A stretch of 64,000 nt of DNA from positions 58,990,619-59,054,618 of the forward strand of contig CM031615.1 in the NCBI GenBank assembly GCA_018398815.1. Direction: 5' to 3'. Position numbers and translations under genes: made by a program. The notes beneath the pieces are model-generated. The model saw only the letters and a program-made list of their open reading frames with translations. It did no database searches and was not told where the DNA came from. Position 1 is the stretch's first letter. Each line of letters starts with the position of its first letter. Below are positions 32,887-47,090 of this stretch, piece by piece. Source of the stretch: Conus ventricosus (Eukaryota; Mollusca; Gastropoda; Neogastropoda; Conidae).

Positions 32887-33380
32887 ATGGCGAGTCGAGC
32901 AGGCAGTTCGATCAGGCGCGTGCCGTTTTCAACGATCTAATGCTCTTGAAGTGCTTCAAGAAGTTATCCGAGACCGTGAAAGCGATGACGAAGACTTCAA
33001 AGATTGTGGAATGAAGCGATTCGGAGGAGGAATAAAGTGATTACAATCAACACCACCCTTTGCTATCGGAGGTGGTGTTGATGACGAAGCTGATCCCCGA
33101 CTTCAAACCGAGCGATACCGGCGCAAGTGGGGCCGAATCTGAGAGTGACGAGCCGATTCTGTGTATGTCGAGTGCCCCCTCCCTCCTTTCGTGAGAGGTC
33201 GGGAGGAGAGTCGAGGAAGGGGAGGGGGTTTTGGACAACGGCGTGGGTCCAGTGTGAGGGGGCGTGGCAGAGGAAGAGGGCGTGGCACTCGTCAGTCGGA
33301 ACTTGTTTCAGAATGGACAGAGGCCAATGCTGATTGCCCAAATCTCGACCTTTCTTTCACGGGTGACCAGGTATCAAGGT
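32887..33380 (+). pseudogene. piggyBac transposase N-terminal remnant
   Basis: ATG at 32887 opens MASRAGSSIRR. Shifted frames then give an acidic ESDDEDFKDCG segment (about 32970-33010), KPSDTGASGAESESDEPI (about 33100-33160) and an Arg-Gly tract RGRGRGRGRGTRQSE (about 33255-33300) before SEWTEANADCPNLDLSFTGD. An acidic then Arg/Gly-rich disordered N-terminus is usual for PGBD4-like transposases. GT repeats start 50 bp later, where the dimerization and catalytic domains should follow. Confidence 0.68.
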
Positions 33381-33427
33381 AAACATTGGCAATTTCAAGC
33401 CCATGGATTTCGTGGAGTTGTTTTTGT

Positions 33428-34050
<623 letters not shown>

Positions 34051-34754
34051 AAATGTGTGTCAGTCAACTATAACTTGCATTTACTGGCAGTAGTGTGGGA
34101 TCCTGATCCTTCTGTCCATAGGTTCTGTGTTGTGGTGTATTCTCTGCGACACCAGTGTATTTTTCAGTTGTTAGTGTGCTTTCATCATCTGTGGTGTTGC
34201 CTTTTGTAGCTCAGTCCTATCTTTAGCAGTCTCTGGTTGTTGTTGTTGTTGTTGTTTTTTTTTTTGTGTGTGTGTGTGTGTGGGGGGGGGGGGGGTTGGT
34301 TTTGCAATGTTTTATTTATTACCTTCTGTGGTAATGGCTTTTTATCAATCGCACTTAATTCATGAGTGAACCAAACCACATGTGTGAAAGAAAACTGACA
34401 GAATAATTGGAAGTTACACTTAGTGTTGTTATTGTTAGTTCATCTCTGCTAAACAAGACCAATTCCCAAGAGGCTTGCAAGATGTGTAGACTGATGCTGT
34501 GGATAATGTTCAATTCCCTTCTTTCCACGTTACCTGGGCTGGATTGCCCCTATGATATGGGTTGCTAAACATTTTATGCATTGTCAAGCTTTATTGTGAA
34601 TACAGATGTTTGTCCTGAAGTTCAAAGGATACTAACACCAGTTTTTGTGGTATTTCATTGTGATTTTAGTGCTATAGTTTTGTTTATGTTCTGAAAGTGT
34701 CTGTTTTTCAAACAAACATTCATCATTATATATATTTTTTGGTCTACTCATTAC

Positions 34755-35290
34755 AAACAAAATCAAACTATTGTGATATCTGGTTGTAGCCAAGGATATA
34801 ACAAGAAAATTTCCCAAGTATCTAAGATATATGTCAAGAATTGAAAGAGCACTGGGCATATCAGTAAACTACCTAAGAAAACAAAATTGTGTCCCTTGAT
34901 ACCTGGATTGTACTGTACCCCAGAAATGCATAAATTTATCATATAAAACAACAATTGTGGGTTGTAAATTCACTACCAAATATTTACACAGGTGTTCAGT
35001 AAAATACTAAAACCACCTTTGGCTGGGTTTGTATGTTTTTTGTTTTGCTGCTGTGGGTTTTTGTATGCTTGCAAAATATAATTAAAAAAAAAAGTTGAAT
35101 TATAAGATTTATTATACTCAGAATGAACAAAATCAAATATTATTTGCAGGCATTATAGCCTGGGTATGAGAAGAAAACATGCCAAAAATCTAAGAGATAT
35201 CTCCACAAATAAATGAGCACTGATCAAATTAGTGAACTACTGCAAAAAGTCAAATTTTGCTCCGGCACACAGAAGTGCAAAACTGATACA
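34755..35290. repeat. Diverged direct repeat pair inside the piggyBac element
   Basis: 34755-34940 and 35123-35290 share the order AACAAAATCAAA, TATAGCC/GTAGCC, CTAAGA.ATAT, GAGCACTG, AGTAAACTAC or AGTGAACTAC, and AAATT.TG.CC. The pair lies at the right subterminal side. Confidence 0.6.
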
Positions 35291-36766
35291 AAATAGTGGC
35301 AGTCAAGGGGTTAAACCAAATATATAAGCTGATGATGGTTAAATTCACCTGAAGATTTATTCTGTATTTATATACGCCTAAGAAAATGACACACATCCAA
35401 GATTTACCAAAGAGAAAACATCATTTTCCCAAAATGTCTCGGCACTGGAAAGGAGCCCAATGAAGTCTTGCCAAGCAAGAGACTGCACAAACACAATCTC
35501 GCTGATCCGGAAAAACAAGTCTGAAAACTTTTTTGATCCTGATTTCAAGTTAAATCCGGAACACTTGTATCCTTGAAAATTATAAGAAACTGTTCCTGTC
35601 CTTTTTTCAGTCATAAAACATGCTGGTTTGAAGCACAGAACAGAAATTTAGCAAGCTCGACCAAACTGAAACTGGGCTCTTGATATGGGAAGTTGAATGT
35701 TGAGACTGCTTGACATTTTCTCAGATAACCTGGCTAGCTGCTCTGAAAAAAATCAGCATGCATAAAGCATAACTGAAGCAAGTCTCGCACGACTCAGGGG
35801 TGATGTTCGGTGTCTGGCAATTAAAGCTGACTAGTAATACTCCATGCTTTTTAGTGTGGCAGATTAAACATGTATTGGCATGCATGCTGTGTTCCACATG
35901 TCACAGCCAGTGTATAATGTATGGAATCTCTACCACACAGAGAAATTTTGAGGTCACCACCCAAACGACCGGAACCAAAACTTAAATCAGTAGGTGATAT
36001 TTACGAGCAATTATCCAGCTGGCCAACATTAAATGTCTTTCTGCTGTTACTGAGAGAATCAACAGGAACACACTTACAAGCATTACAATATATTAGTTAC
36101 CACTTTATGTTTTGCTCATTTTATCAAACTGTGATGAAACTGAGGCAGAGATGAAAAAAAAAACTGTTTTGGTGCAGGTAAACGAAGATGTAAAACTTTA
36201 AACAAAGTTTGTTATTGATAACTAAACTGTCAACAGTGGGCAGAAAATGGTTGACCATTCATACTAAATAACTGAAGAAAGGAAAAATGCGGAAACTTTC
36301 AACCATGCAGCAGGAAAGCATGATAAAGAGACAAAGACAGTCCAATTATTATAGCGGAGTATACAATGCTAACAAAGCTGTACAGCACTGTGACATTTTG
36401 GAAAACATTTGATGAGCAAGAAAAGGTTTCTTACTTAACATCATCCAAACCTTTAACTACACATCTTCCTCCTGTCTCACTTGCTAGCAGATACAGTCTA
36501 CACACTACTCTCAGCAGTTTATCTATCCATCAGTTTCAACAAAAAACAGATTTCCCAAGACCTCTTTGCAAACGACTCGGCTGCTGCAGTTTACATTCAG
36601 ACAGGATTGTTAAAGTTCAGTCAGGGCTATGATAACAAAGAACAAAAACCTCTGTGTATCAGAAACATACAATTGGAAGGAAAAAAAAAGGTAGCAAACT
36701 TTCTCTGACAATTCAGGAGAAAAGAAAGAGGGAACGGGGGATCTATGGGAATCACGAAACACTTAC

Positions 36767-36808
36767 CGATTTTTCAAACATAGCATCTAGCACCTCTTGC
36801 ATTTGTTC
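36767..36808 (-). CDS. PRKAR2: PKA RII exon: helix before cAMP domain A
   Basis: A 42-nt minus-strand exon with acceptor TTTTACAG (36809-36816) and donor GTAAGT (36761-36766). It encodes EQMQEVLDAMFEKS, matching the LDAMFE segment that precedes the cAMP-A pocket in RII proteins. Phase is 0 on both sides and it joins directly to [11 protein letters not shown] of exon 9613-9677 across the 27-kb intron. No frame error. Confidence 0.96.
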
Positions 36809-38908
36809 CTGTAAAATAAAAGCAAGGAGAATAAGATACTGCATCCATTTCATAAGACAGATGTACAATTTCACATTTACTACACGACAAAAAAAATGCA
36901 TGCATGAACACTTTTCCATAAAACAATACAGAATAATACAATCACAAAAGAAAACCAACCAAAAAAACATTCACACTTATAAAGAAGTAATAAAGTATAA
37001 CAAAGCAATATAACCAAATAACTTTCACATACATTAATAATGAATGAATAAATTAATCAATAATAACAACCTTACTATTGTGACAGACAAGGAGACAGAG
37101 GGAGGGGTACAAAGTTAGGAGGAAATGGGTATTTGGGCACAGCAGAAAGACAAGTATAATAATCAAACAAAAAAAAAGGGGTGGAAAAAAGATAAATTAT
37201 TAAATAACACAACAACAATGACTTAGAATTACATACCCACATCAATCATTACTATACTTTTATCATTACTGAATAACTTTTTAAAAAAGATAAGTAAGAA
37301 AGGTAAAAAGATTTATATGGTGAAGTGATATCACACACTATTCACAGTCATTTAATGTTCTAGGAGATGGGTGTTTGTATATATGGGCCTTACCAACTCT
37401 ATATGTTCATAAAGTGATACGGCCCTTATGCAGGCACCGCACAAAATGTGTTAAAAGAAATCAGAAGACCCTTCTCTCCCATCCTTGAACTTTGTCACTG
37501 TTCAAAACTGAACTTGGCCACTGTTTAGTTAACTGAAACATGAATACACTCAGCATGTGTTTGTCTGTTTGGCGTAACTGCAAGTCATAATTAAATATAT
37601 TTCAATTTAGACCAATATCACAAGAAACAGAATTCATATCAAAACAATGACAAGAAATCACAGTTAAAAATCTATTTTTTGGAGGCTATAATTATATAAA
37701 TGAATGTTTCTAAAATGGAAGAACAAAGAGGTTAACTCTAAACTCCCACAAAAGCAGAAGAAAAAATGGCTACAGCTTGACGTAAATCTACACCTGATGT
37801 CACACACAGCAAAACTGCTTTACCCTACATTCTGAAGCACAGTTCACTTAAGTGCTCGATATCAGATTTGGGACTTGAAGATGACCAAAAAGTTTTCAAT
37901 GAAATTGGCACCCAGTGCTTGTAATTTTTCGCCAAGTTGAACACAGCAGTCAATGTTTATGACCAAGCTACCTCCAATCATCTGCTTCTATGGACTCCAA
38001 ACCTTGCTTCAATGATTTCAAACCATCCTGTATGCAGCTTTTAGCTCGCTTATGATTCAAAATACACATTCACAAAAACAAGGTGCAAACTAACACTTAT
38101 TTTGATAAACAACAGACATGTACATGTGTTTTGACAAGTATGCCTTCAAACATGATTTTCATGCTGAAACTAGTGAAAGTGATCTGGGAAATATTGTTTA
38201 GTACATTTTTTGATGTCATTTGTAATGTCTCAAAAAGATCTATTTGTAAAATATTTACTTGTCTAACTTTTTTTAAAGGAAAATATGTAGTACTCTTCAA
38301 CATGTTTTCGTGTAAACACTTGTATTTTGACTTGTTTTCCGTCTTTTGCGTATAAATCTTAAATTTTGATTTGTTTTCAGTAATGCTGCAATCTGGTTCA
38401 GTCATTCAGTATATTCACTTTGGCACTGTGAAAACAACTTCCTGTTCCAGGCAATTACCTCTAACATTCAGTTTCAAACCAAACTGCTAAGAAGTAAAAC
38501 TGGTTGTTGCCAGGGCAGCGTATGCTCAGTTTTTGACTGCCCTCAACAGGCAGAAAGTCAAGTAAACCATGATTTCACAAGGTTAAACACAAGGACAAAG
38601 AGAATAGTCACTGCCAGTGGAGACACTGCACTGCTGCCAAGTCACTTCGGTGGTTTCCAGTGGCGCCTGTTCTGATCCAACATACATAGAACACCACCTA
38701 CAAAGCCCCCTACTGATGATAATTTAGTCACTGAGCTGGCGTGAGTGAGCTCTCCCTCTGCAGAGCACCACATCTGTCCAACAACAGCCCCCATGAATTC
38801 GCCGTTACCTGTGACCCCAACGGAATCAAATCAAGGCCATAGACATGGAGAGGACATCAAAACTGAAGTCACCATGTGAGCAGTGCATGATCGGCCACAG
38901 AATTTGAC

Positions 38909-39283
38909 TTTTTTTTAAAATGCTGATTGATAAGAATAAGGATGATAAAGATGACGCTACAGATATCCATTTCCGTCTGAGACTGCCTAACAGGGCTGTG
39001 CTCTACGTTTACTTTCGTAATACATCTCAGCATCAAACATGCCCAGAGATACAGACACCTGCAGTGTTGGTCAGGAAATTTAAGAAACACTCCCAGAGAC
39101 ACATCCATTTAGCGGATAAAACTTGACTGTGTGGTCCCAGTCAGCCCAATTAAGCCCGTAGCAAACTCAACTCTGGGTAGGAGCCAGTTGGGGCAGAAAA
39201 TTCCACATGACTCTGATGGGAATCGAACTCACGACATCCTAGCCATGAGGCTGCTACACTAACCACTTCACCATGGTGTCTGG
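38909..39283 (-). mobile_element. tRNA-derived SINE
   Basis: Read on minus, the head has box A-like TGAAGTGGTTAGTGTAG (39254-39270) and box B-like AGTTCGATTC (39220-39229). The body follows to an A-run (T-run at 38909-38916). Head sequence and body differ from the SINE at 16586-16809. No target duplication was recognised, so the ends are approximate. The surrounding intron, 36809-38908 and 39284-41424, holds nothing else recognisable. Confidence 0.65.
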
Positions 39284-41424
39284 TTACCGCGAAATCTTAC
39301 GGATAAGCAGGTCTGAATCAAATGTGATCCATATCAACTGGTCATGGCAATTAAGTATCATTCTTTCAAGTTTTAAGTCCAATGTTCAGTTACATGAATC
39401 ACTCTGAAACAGTGTTTCTATTCATTTCAGTTCTGTTTAACTTACTTGCCATTGACTGTTCTCTTTGTCTTTACTTCTTTTTCAATATTTGTTTTGCTTT
39501 CTTCCTTTTTGTTTGTTTCTTTGGTGGTTGTATTTTTCTTTTTAAATGAAAGAATATCAGAGTAATAAACTGTTTTTTGTAAGGCCAGCTAACCAACCCC
39601 CCACACACCCCTCCCACACAAAACATAGCCGTGGCTACTATCACATGCCTTCAGAAAAAAAAAAAAAAAAGAAAGAAAGAAAAGAAAAGGCTCAATAGAT
39701 CTGTTCAAACTTATTTCTCTTTAACTTTTTTCCATCACCCTTTTGTGATAGTGACACACAAATCCAATGCACAGTGTACCATTTTATTTAAATGTTTACC
39801 CTTAATATGACCTGAGTTCCCACTGACAAAGAAAAAAAAAAGAAAGAAAAGAAATGGGGTGGGGGGTAGGGGTGGGATACTGAGCGACATTCCACCTCCC
39901 TTCAAAAATTTTGACACTTGTAAGTTGTATTCCAAATGATGCAATCAATCTGATGCAAATATGAGCACCCAGAGGTCACCATCCACGTTTTGGCCCAACC
40001 AGGATCCCGGTCACTTGCTTGTACAGCTTTTGTCAATCTCTTCGTTTGCATTGTCACAGTCAACACACTAAGTCTTGTCTTATCAATACATTAGTTACAG
40101 AGTTTTATCATTTCACTCCAAATGGGCTTGTAAAATGACTGGTCTCTCTGGATAAGAAGTTTACTTGATGTTTTGTCAAGAAAAAAGTTTATGGTTCACA
40201 GAAAAACATTGGGTTGGTGACTCCGTCAGGTCAACGTAACCATCATTTTTTTTCCATTCTTTTTTTTGCCTAAGCACCCTGACCCTTTGTCCAGCATTTT
40301 TTTTTTCTTTTCTATGTACATAGGCCGATACTCCTGCGGACACTCCCTGTATGGACAGGCAAGGATTAATTCCATCTACCCACCAAGGGAGTGGAGCTAT
40401 CTGTGTATGACTGTTCTCTATCCCGCCATTAAGGCAGCCATACTCCAACTTCGAGGAAGTCCTGCAGATTTTGAAAAATCCTATCAGATTTTCCTTGAGC
40501 CAGGACATGTGTCCTAAGCTCTCTAGGTTTATGGATGAAACGCTGCTGATATGCCTACTCATAAAAGAAATCCAAAGTTTTTTGTGGTGGTTGCAGGGCT
40601 TCTAGTAGTTTGTTAGTTTGATCTGGCAACGGAACGAACAGCACTAAACATTTTCAGTCAGAGCAAGATTTTGCTTGTCACTGGCCAAAGCCTTTTCGGA
40701 ATACTGTGTGCGCAAGTATGAACTAGTCCTTAGCTGTGTGGTTTCAAAGGAAGGATTGTAATACTTTTCTGCTTCCCCTATGCTAAACAGTCGAAGACTT
40801 ACTCATGCTACATCACAGGATCATTACCGGTACTGTTTCAGCTGAAAGCAGTATAAGTGCGCTTCATATCAATGACATTTTCTGTGACCTTCATCACTAT
40901 TGGAGGTGTGTGTCTAGATGTTGATGTCATCAAATCCAAGTTCCCAACTTAGGCACGTAACCGCACAGCTTGGCTGAACTGATCTTCCTACTCCCTTCCA
41001 TCTGCCCCCTATCTCACTCTCGCCGAGTATAAAACGTTATTCCCCACGGCCACCAAAACGATGGGCTTGATGATTTTTGGAAAAGTTATTCTATCCATTA
41101 AATTTCCAATTTTTCAAATCACTTTGGGGGGGTAAACATGAACATAAATATTTTTAAAAAAATTTGTGTCTAGAAAACACAATTAATAACTAACTGATAA
41201 CAAGTTCAATCATACTTATTTCTTTATTGTTTTATGCTATAACTTTTGTTTATACTAAAGTGCATGTTTTTGTTCTTTATAAACAAGCAAACATACACAC
41301 GTTTTGATCAAACCTTTCTTTATGCAGCAAGCTAATGTCATGTTGCAAACATCAAAAAGCTCCAGATAAAAGTAACAATACAAATACTGAAACATACAAC
41401 AAAATCAATAAATCAATTACTTAC

Positions 41425-41508
41425 TGGGTCTAATGATCTGAAGAGTAAAATATTTTTGACAACATCAGCAAGGCGCTTGCGTTGATCATCACTCTTTGGA
41501 TGTTTTAT
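41425..41508 (-). CDS. PRKAR2: PKA RII exon: linker and N-helix of cAMP domain A
   Basis: An 84-nt minus-strand exon with acceptor TTTTCCAG (41509-41516) and donor GTAAGT (41419-41424). It translates to IKHPKSDDQRKRLADVVKN and ILLFRSLDP, equivalent to the HPKTDEQR...ILLFKNLD segment of RII. Both borders are in phase 0, joining ESK before and EQMQEV after. No frame error, although the suspect low-quality region starts only 60 bp away. Confidence 0.96.
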
Positions 41509-41564
41509 CTGGAAAATGCAATAAAAACATTATGCATGCCTAGTATGTTTAGTAATTTAGTGCA

Positions 41565-44500
41565 GAAGCAAAAAAAGCAAAAAAACCAACAAAAAACAAA
41601 CAAAAAAAAAAAAAAATGCACAAAACCCCTTCTAAAAAAAAAATTCCCCATAAAAACAAGAGAAAAACCCTTAAAAGGAATTAAGGTCCCTTTTTAACTA
41701 TAGTTGTTATTTAGTTAGTGTTTATGGGTAGCGGATCTAGGACCCAAAAGGCCTCAGCTAATATTGAGTCTCTTGATCAAATCCCCCACATTTTAAACCC
41801 AATTCGTTTAAAATTTTGGGACAAAAGACAATTATCTTTTCAACTCCTCGACTTTGTTACATTATTAAAACACTTTTTTTTATAAAAAGTTACCTCTTTC
41901 AAAAAAAGAAAAAAAAGATTATGAAATTCACAAAAAAGAACCCGATAAATCATGGGGGAAAAAGTTTTTCTTTTTATACTAATAGGAATGTCACTTTAAT
42001 TGGTGCGGCACCCAAAAATTTGAATTGAAATTGATTTTTTTTAAAGATTTTTGATGATTTTAAAGAAAACAAAGAAAAAAAAAATTTGCTTTTTTATTGT
42101 TTTAGAGTATCGCATTTTAATTTGCATTTGCCGACGTTGCATGAAATGTGTGACATGGCATTTTTGAAGCCTCCCGAAAGAAACCATGTGTGAGATAAGG
42201 GTTTATGCATTTTGGAATGTGTGTCCATATACTCTTAGAACCAAATTTTTAAGGGCTGTCCAAAAAAAATTCCCTCTTTTGGGGTGGTAAAAAATGGCAT
42301 TCAGCAATTCGGAAAGTCAAATGGACAAAAGGTCCCTTTTGTTTGGGGATACAGTTTTAGAAAATGACCTCAATGTGATTTTTTAGATTTTTTGAGTTAC
42401 GTTTGCATGTTTTGCTAATTTTTTTTCGAATGGGTTGTAACTTTCCCATTAATGGGTGTAAAAGTTGAAAGGCAAAAAGAAAGTGGAAATGGTAGATCGA
42501 CAAAATTAGAAAAAATGGCTTAATTGAAAATAAAGTTTTATTCAACTTGGGGGTTTGTTTTTAAAAATGGTATCTTTTGCTTGTAAGTGTTAAATGAAGA
42601 ATCAAGCAAAATCCTGCATAACCTTTTTTAAAATGATGTTTGGGGATTAAACCCAAAAGGGGGTCAACAAAAAAAATTTGAATGTTTTAAAAACCATTGT
42701 CATACCCCTCTAAAATTTTAACAGTATTAAAATGGTGGTATGCAAACTTAAATACTGAAAGTCTTCACAGAAAAAACTTTTTGCTTATTTAGATTGTCTT
42801 AATAATCTAAAACCAAAAATGTGAAAGATCAAAACCCAAAAAATTATTTTTGAAAAGATGTAAAAAGGTTCACTGATAGTGAACTATAAAAAGAACATTT
42901 TTTCCCCAAGTTCCCTTTCAAAAAAATTAGGTACTTAAAACAAAATTTTTTTGGACTAACAAGAGATTTTAAAAACAGGAAAGTTTAAATGGTGTATCTC
43001 TGGGTGATCTTTTGGGCCCAGCCCCAAAACAAAAGCCCCCCAGATGAAGAAGAGGGGGGCCCGGGGGTTGGGGTTGGAGGAAACACCACGGGAGTTGAGG
43101 GGATCATAAATGAGTGTGGCCATCGGTCGGGAAGAAGCCCTGGAGAAGGACCCCAGGCGGGGGGTAGTTGGATGATGTACCCTTTCCCCCCTCCTGCGGT
43201 TCCTAATGTGCAAGTCCAGGTGTGACTTCTGGGCCCTCTCCAAATGGTTGTGCCCGGGCCCTTGGTCACAAAGGTAAAGCTGCCCTTTGTGAGGGAAAAA
43301 TCCCCTTTCTGGAATCCTGGCACCACAAGCCGTTGCAGCGTTTGATGACGCCCACACCTGCCCCCAAAATGTATTTTGCCCCCCGGTTTTTTAAAGTCCC
43401 CTTTTCATTTTTGGGGAGTTTTCGGATCTTGCAGAATTACCGATGTTGTTGGTCCTGTGTTGTTTCCCATTTTTTCCCTTCAGAGAAATTATCTTTTTTT
43501 TAAAATTTATGCAGTAGTTTGGTGCTCTTCAGTTTTTGTTAACCCCATTTATCTTTCTTTGACAACCTCCACTTTGATGTTTTTTAGTGCTTTTTTTTTC
43601 GTTCATTTTTTTTTTTTTAGCCTTTTGTAAAATTGTGTTGATGTTGAAATTTTTTGTCGCCTCTGTAATTTGTTTTAAGAAGTTGTTCTTGTCGATGATT
43701 TTTTATCGCTTTCTTTTTCCCTTTTTCCTTTTTTTAGTCCCACAAAGTTGGTTTTCTTCATGAAACTTTTTTCGGTGTCAATTCTGTTTTGAGTTTTGGT
43801 GTGCCTGTGTTTTTTCCCAGTTGGGCGGAGGCGCAAAAGTCCCCAAATGGTTGAAATTAATCCCGTTTCCCCTTTAAATCCATTTTTTTCATATGTGCTG
43901 AGGTTGCAAATGTACCAGAGGCAGGGGTTTAGGGGGTAAGTTTTTTTCCCAGCTCTTTTTTAAATAAAAATTGTCTGGGGGGCAAAAGAAGTTTTTCATT
44001 TTGTGACTGTGGGTCTGGAAAGCCTTTTCAGCGACTGCCCTAGGGTTTCCCTGGTTTTGGCCAATTTTGTGTTGAGCTGTTTGTCAGAGAGCCCCCATGT
44101 TTAAAACCCTTTCTGTGGAACCCCTCTTTTTGTGAGAAGGGGCCCTTTTTCTTTCGGAAAATCGCAGATAAAAAAGCAACCCATTTGTCATGAACCTCCC
44201 AAAGTGGGACTGGCAAAAGGGTTTTTTGGTGAAAGGAGATGGTGTGTTATTCTTTTTTCTGCAAGAGTGCCAATATTTTACTTTCCGTTCGAACCCACAT
44301 CGTTCTAAAAAATTTGAAGCCCATCAAGGATAACGTTTTTAAAACACTCTGATGATGGTTGACCTTGTTTTCGTGTAGTGTGTGCAAAAATTTTTTTCAT
44401 CACACTTTGTCAAAAAAGGCGGAAATCTCATCCAGCTCTTCTCCAGGTCCCTTAAAAGTTCCCGTTGAGAAAAGGGTTTTGGTGGAACTAACTGCTTGGG

Positions 44501-46350
44501 GCAGGCCCCTTTTCTCCCCCCTTCTTTTGCTGTGGGTCGTTCTGGTGAAAATGGTATCTTCAAGGGAAAAAAAGGAAAATTTTAAATTTGATTCCCTTGT
44601 TTTTTTCTGTTCTCAGATGCGGCACCTGTGTCGTGGGGGGGGGGGGGGAAAGCAGGAGAAGGGAAAAGGGTGTTTGTGAGCTTCAAGTGTGTGTTGTTGT
44701 TGGTGTGTGTTGGGGTGTGTGTGTGGTGTGTGTGTGTGTGTGTGTGTTTTGTGTCGGCGCACCACACCATATCTGTGTTGTGGGGTGTTTTAAAAACATC
44801 ACAGACATTTTCAATATAAAACCCTTTTTTCAATGAAGTGAAAGAGATTACGGGAAAATAATTAAGTGAGATTTTTAAAAAGGGGAAAATTTTTTAGTAT
44901 TTTTCCCTACATTTAAAAAATACTAGAAAGTCAAAGTGCGAATAAATTAACATAGCAACAAGAAAAAAAACAAAACACCTTCTCCCCCCAAAACAATCGT
45001 CTGTATTTTTTTTTAAGAGTTTTTTCATAAAATGTATGTTTTTTTGTCGTGTTGTATAAAGGGGGGGGGGAGAGAGAGGTTTAAAAAAACGGGAATGATG
45101 TGGTCTTTTTTTCTTCTTCTTCCTAAAATATGGTTCATCAAAAAGAGGGTCACCGCGTGGGGGGTCATCCGCGAGAAAACAAAAAGTACTCTGCCCCCTT
45201 TTTAATACATTTTAAAATAAAATCAATGCAGAAATCCGATTTGCTGAAAAAAAAAATAAAAGATCATATGGCATTAACTTTGATGAAAAAACGAAAAGGC
45301 CCCGCCAAGATGACCAGTCGTTTTTTTTTTAAATTTTGGGCCCAAATCTTCCATTCGGTAATCGTATGTCAAAAATTTAATAAAAAATGCCCCCAAATTT
45401 TTTTAAAAAAAAAAATTTCGTTCGACAAAGTGCAATTTGAAAATTTTATTTAGTTAAGTTTGGGAAAAAGAGTTTCGATTTAAAAATTTTTCAACGACAG
45501 GAAGACAAAAGAGAAAGAACATGTTTTTCTAACACTTTCACTTGTCACTTCTAATTTAAAACAACTAATTGGTCATTTCAAGATCATTTTTTGAAAGATG
45601 TGCTTAAATAATCGATCTGCTAAAACAAATAAAACTTAATGAGTCCCGGACCGGACGTCCATTCATTTGAAGATTTTTTTTCGGTCCCAACCTTGCCGTA
45701 GGTCGCCCTTCCGTTGTATTGTTTTGCCCCGCGACGTTCCGCACACTCGCTTTTCCGGCTTGCGTTTGGTGGCTATGGACGGTAAAGGGGCTCATTTTTC
45801 TACCGCTGTGAGGATTGAAATCCCCTTTCCGCGACCCTAGATGAAAAATTTTTTTCAGTATTTTTGGAGTAAAATGATTGAAATTTACTCATTTTTTAAC
45901 TCGTTTTCTCAATTTAAAACAGACTTAAATTTTTTTTGAAACTTGTATGTTTTAAAGAGGAATCTTCGTCTTTATTTTGAAAAAAATTTTTTTGATATTG
46001 TCAGATGTGTTTAAAGCGAGTCGGATTTTCCAAACGTACCAACTTCGGGTTTTGGGCGGACGTCGGCAATTTCGCTGGGCGAAGTGATTTTTTTCCCGGG
46101 GGGATTTTTTCATTTTTTGTTTTTCTCTCTCAGCATTCATGACAAAATTTAAAAAAACATGAGAAAAAGTGAAAATAAAGGTTTATTCGAATCAAAAAGC
46201 ATGTTATTGTACAGTTTTAAAAGTATGCCTGATTGAAGTTTGGTATTTTCACTAAATAACCTTTTCCATCACTGGACAGGGGCGTGCCCCCTACCTCTTA
46301 ATGACTAAATCAAAAACAAACTCAAAGGGGCACATCACTAAATTTTATTA
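41565..46350. other. Intronic sequence of apparently poor base quality
   Basis: A dense succession of A, T, C and G homopolymers (for example AAAACCCC, TTTTAAAGG, GGGGGCCCGGGG), unlike the sequence on either side and with no periodicity. It looks like uncorrected long-read consensus rather than biology. Within it, 42960-43470 and 44090-44480 have scattered protein-like pieces on minus, none long or consistent enough to name. No feature is called here. Confidence 0.55.
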
Positions 46351-46538
46351 ATTAAAATCAAAAAACAGTTTTTGATATTAGCCCTGCCTCTTCTTTTTGT
46401 TTAAGGTAAGGGAAAACATATGTGGTGATTTTTTGTTGCTGTTTTGTTGTTGTTGAAAACTGATCTACACACTGTATGAATAATGCTTCAAGAATAGATC
46501 TTGAAAGACATAAAAGAGACACAAACAGAGCTCTTGAG

Positions 46539-46539
46539 G

Positions 46540-46607
<68 letters not shown>

Positions 46608-46625
46608 GAAAGAGAGAGAGAGAGA
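46539..46625. repeat. (GA)n microsatellite
   Basis: GA dinucleotides with two interruptions. Confidence 0.95.
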
Positions 46626-46901
46626 AAACACAGATGCAAACCATCAGTGTGCACATACTTGTTTCAGGGTTATAAATGTCACTGGCAATGGTATCATAGC
46701 ACACAAAGTACAGATACTGACCGATTTTTTTTTCAAGTCTGACTTGCACAAAAGACTATGTACTTAAAGAAAGTATGAAACTAACCCTTCCCAACGGCCT
46801 CGTTTTCATTCAACACCCATTTTGCGCTGAATATGAGAAGAAAGGGATTGCGTGTTATTCATTTTCATTGTCCTATATGTTGTTTGTTTTGCCTGGAGAA
46901 A

Positions 46902-47090
46902 ACCTAAGAGGTCGAAATACATCATGTTTCGTCCTGTAATCTGTTTGTCTAGTTTGGTCCACCGGAAACCTAAGAGGTCGAAATACATCATGTTTCGTCC
47001 TGTAATCTGTTTGTCTAGTTTGTCCACCGGAACCAGTAACTTTTCTTTTTAAAATCAAAAACCAGTAACTTTTCTTTTTAAAATCAAACT
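46902..47090. repeat. Two adjacent tandem duplications (about 66 bp and 28 bp)
   Basis: AAACCTAAGAGGTCGAAATA and the following 46 bases occur twice (46904 and 46969). CCAGTAACTTTTCTTTTTAA plus eight bases occurs twice right after (47034 and 47062). Intronic. Confidence 0.92.

Noticed and set aside
39220..39283. Possible tRNA gene on minus
   Set aside because: tRNA-like head joined to a SINE body; box spacing and arms are not those of a functional tRNA.
40176..40562. Minus-strand frame of 128 codons
   Set aside because: No similarity recognised and it overlaps homopolymer runs; left uncalled.
43000..43357. Minus-strand frames of 113-133 codons
   Set aside because: Located in the apparently low-quality island; mutually overlapping, with no recognisable domain.
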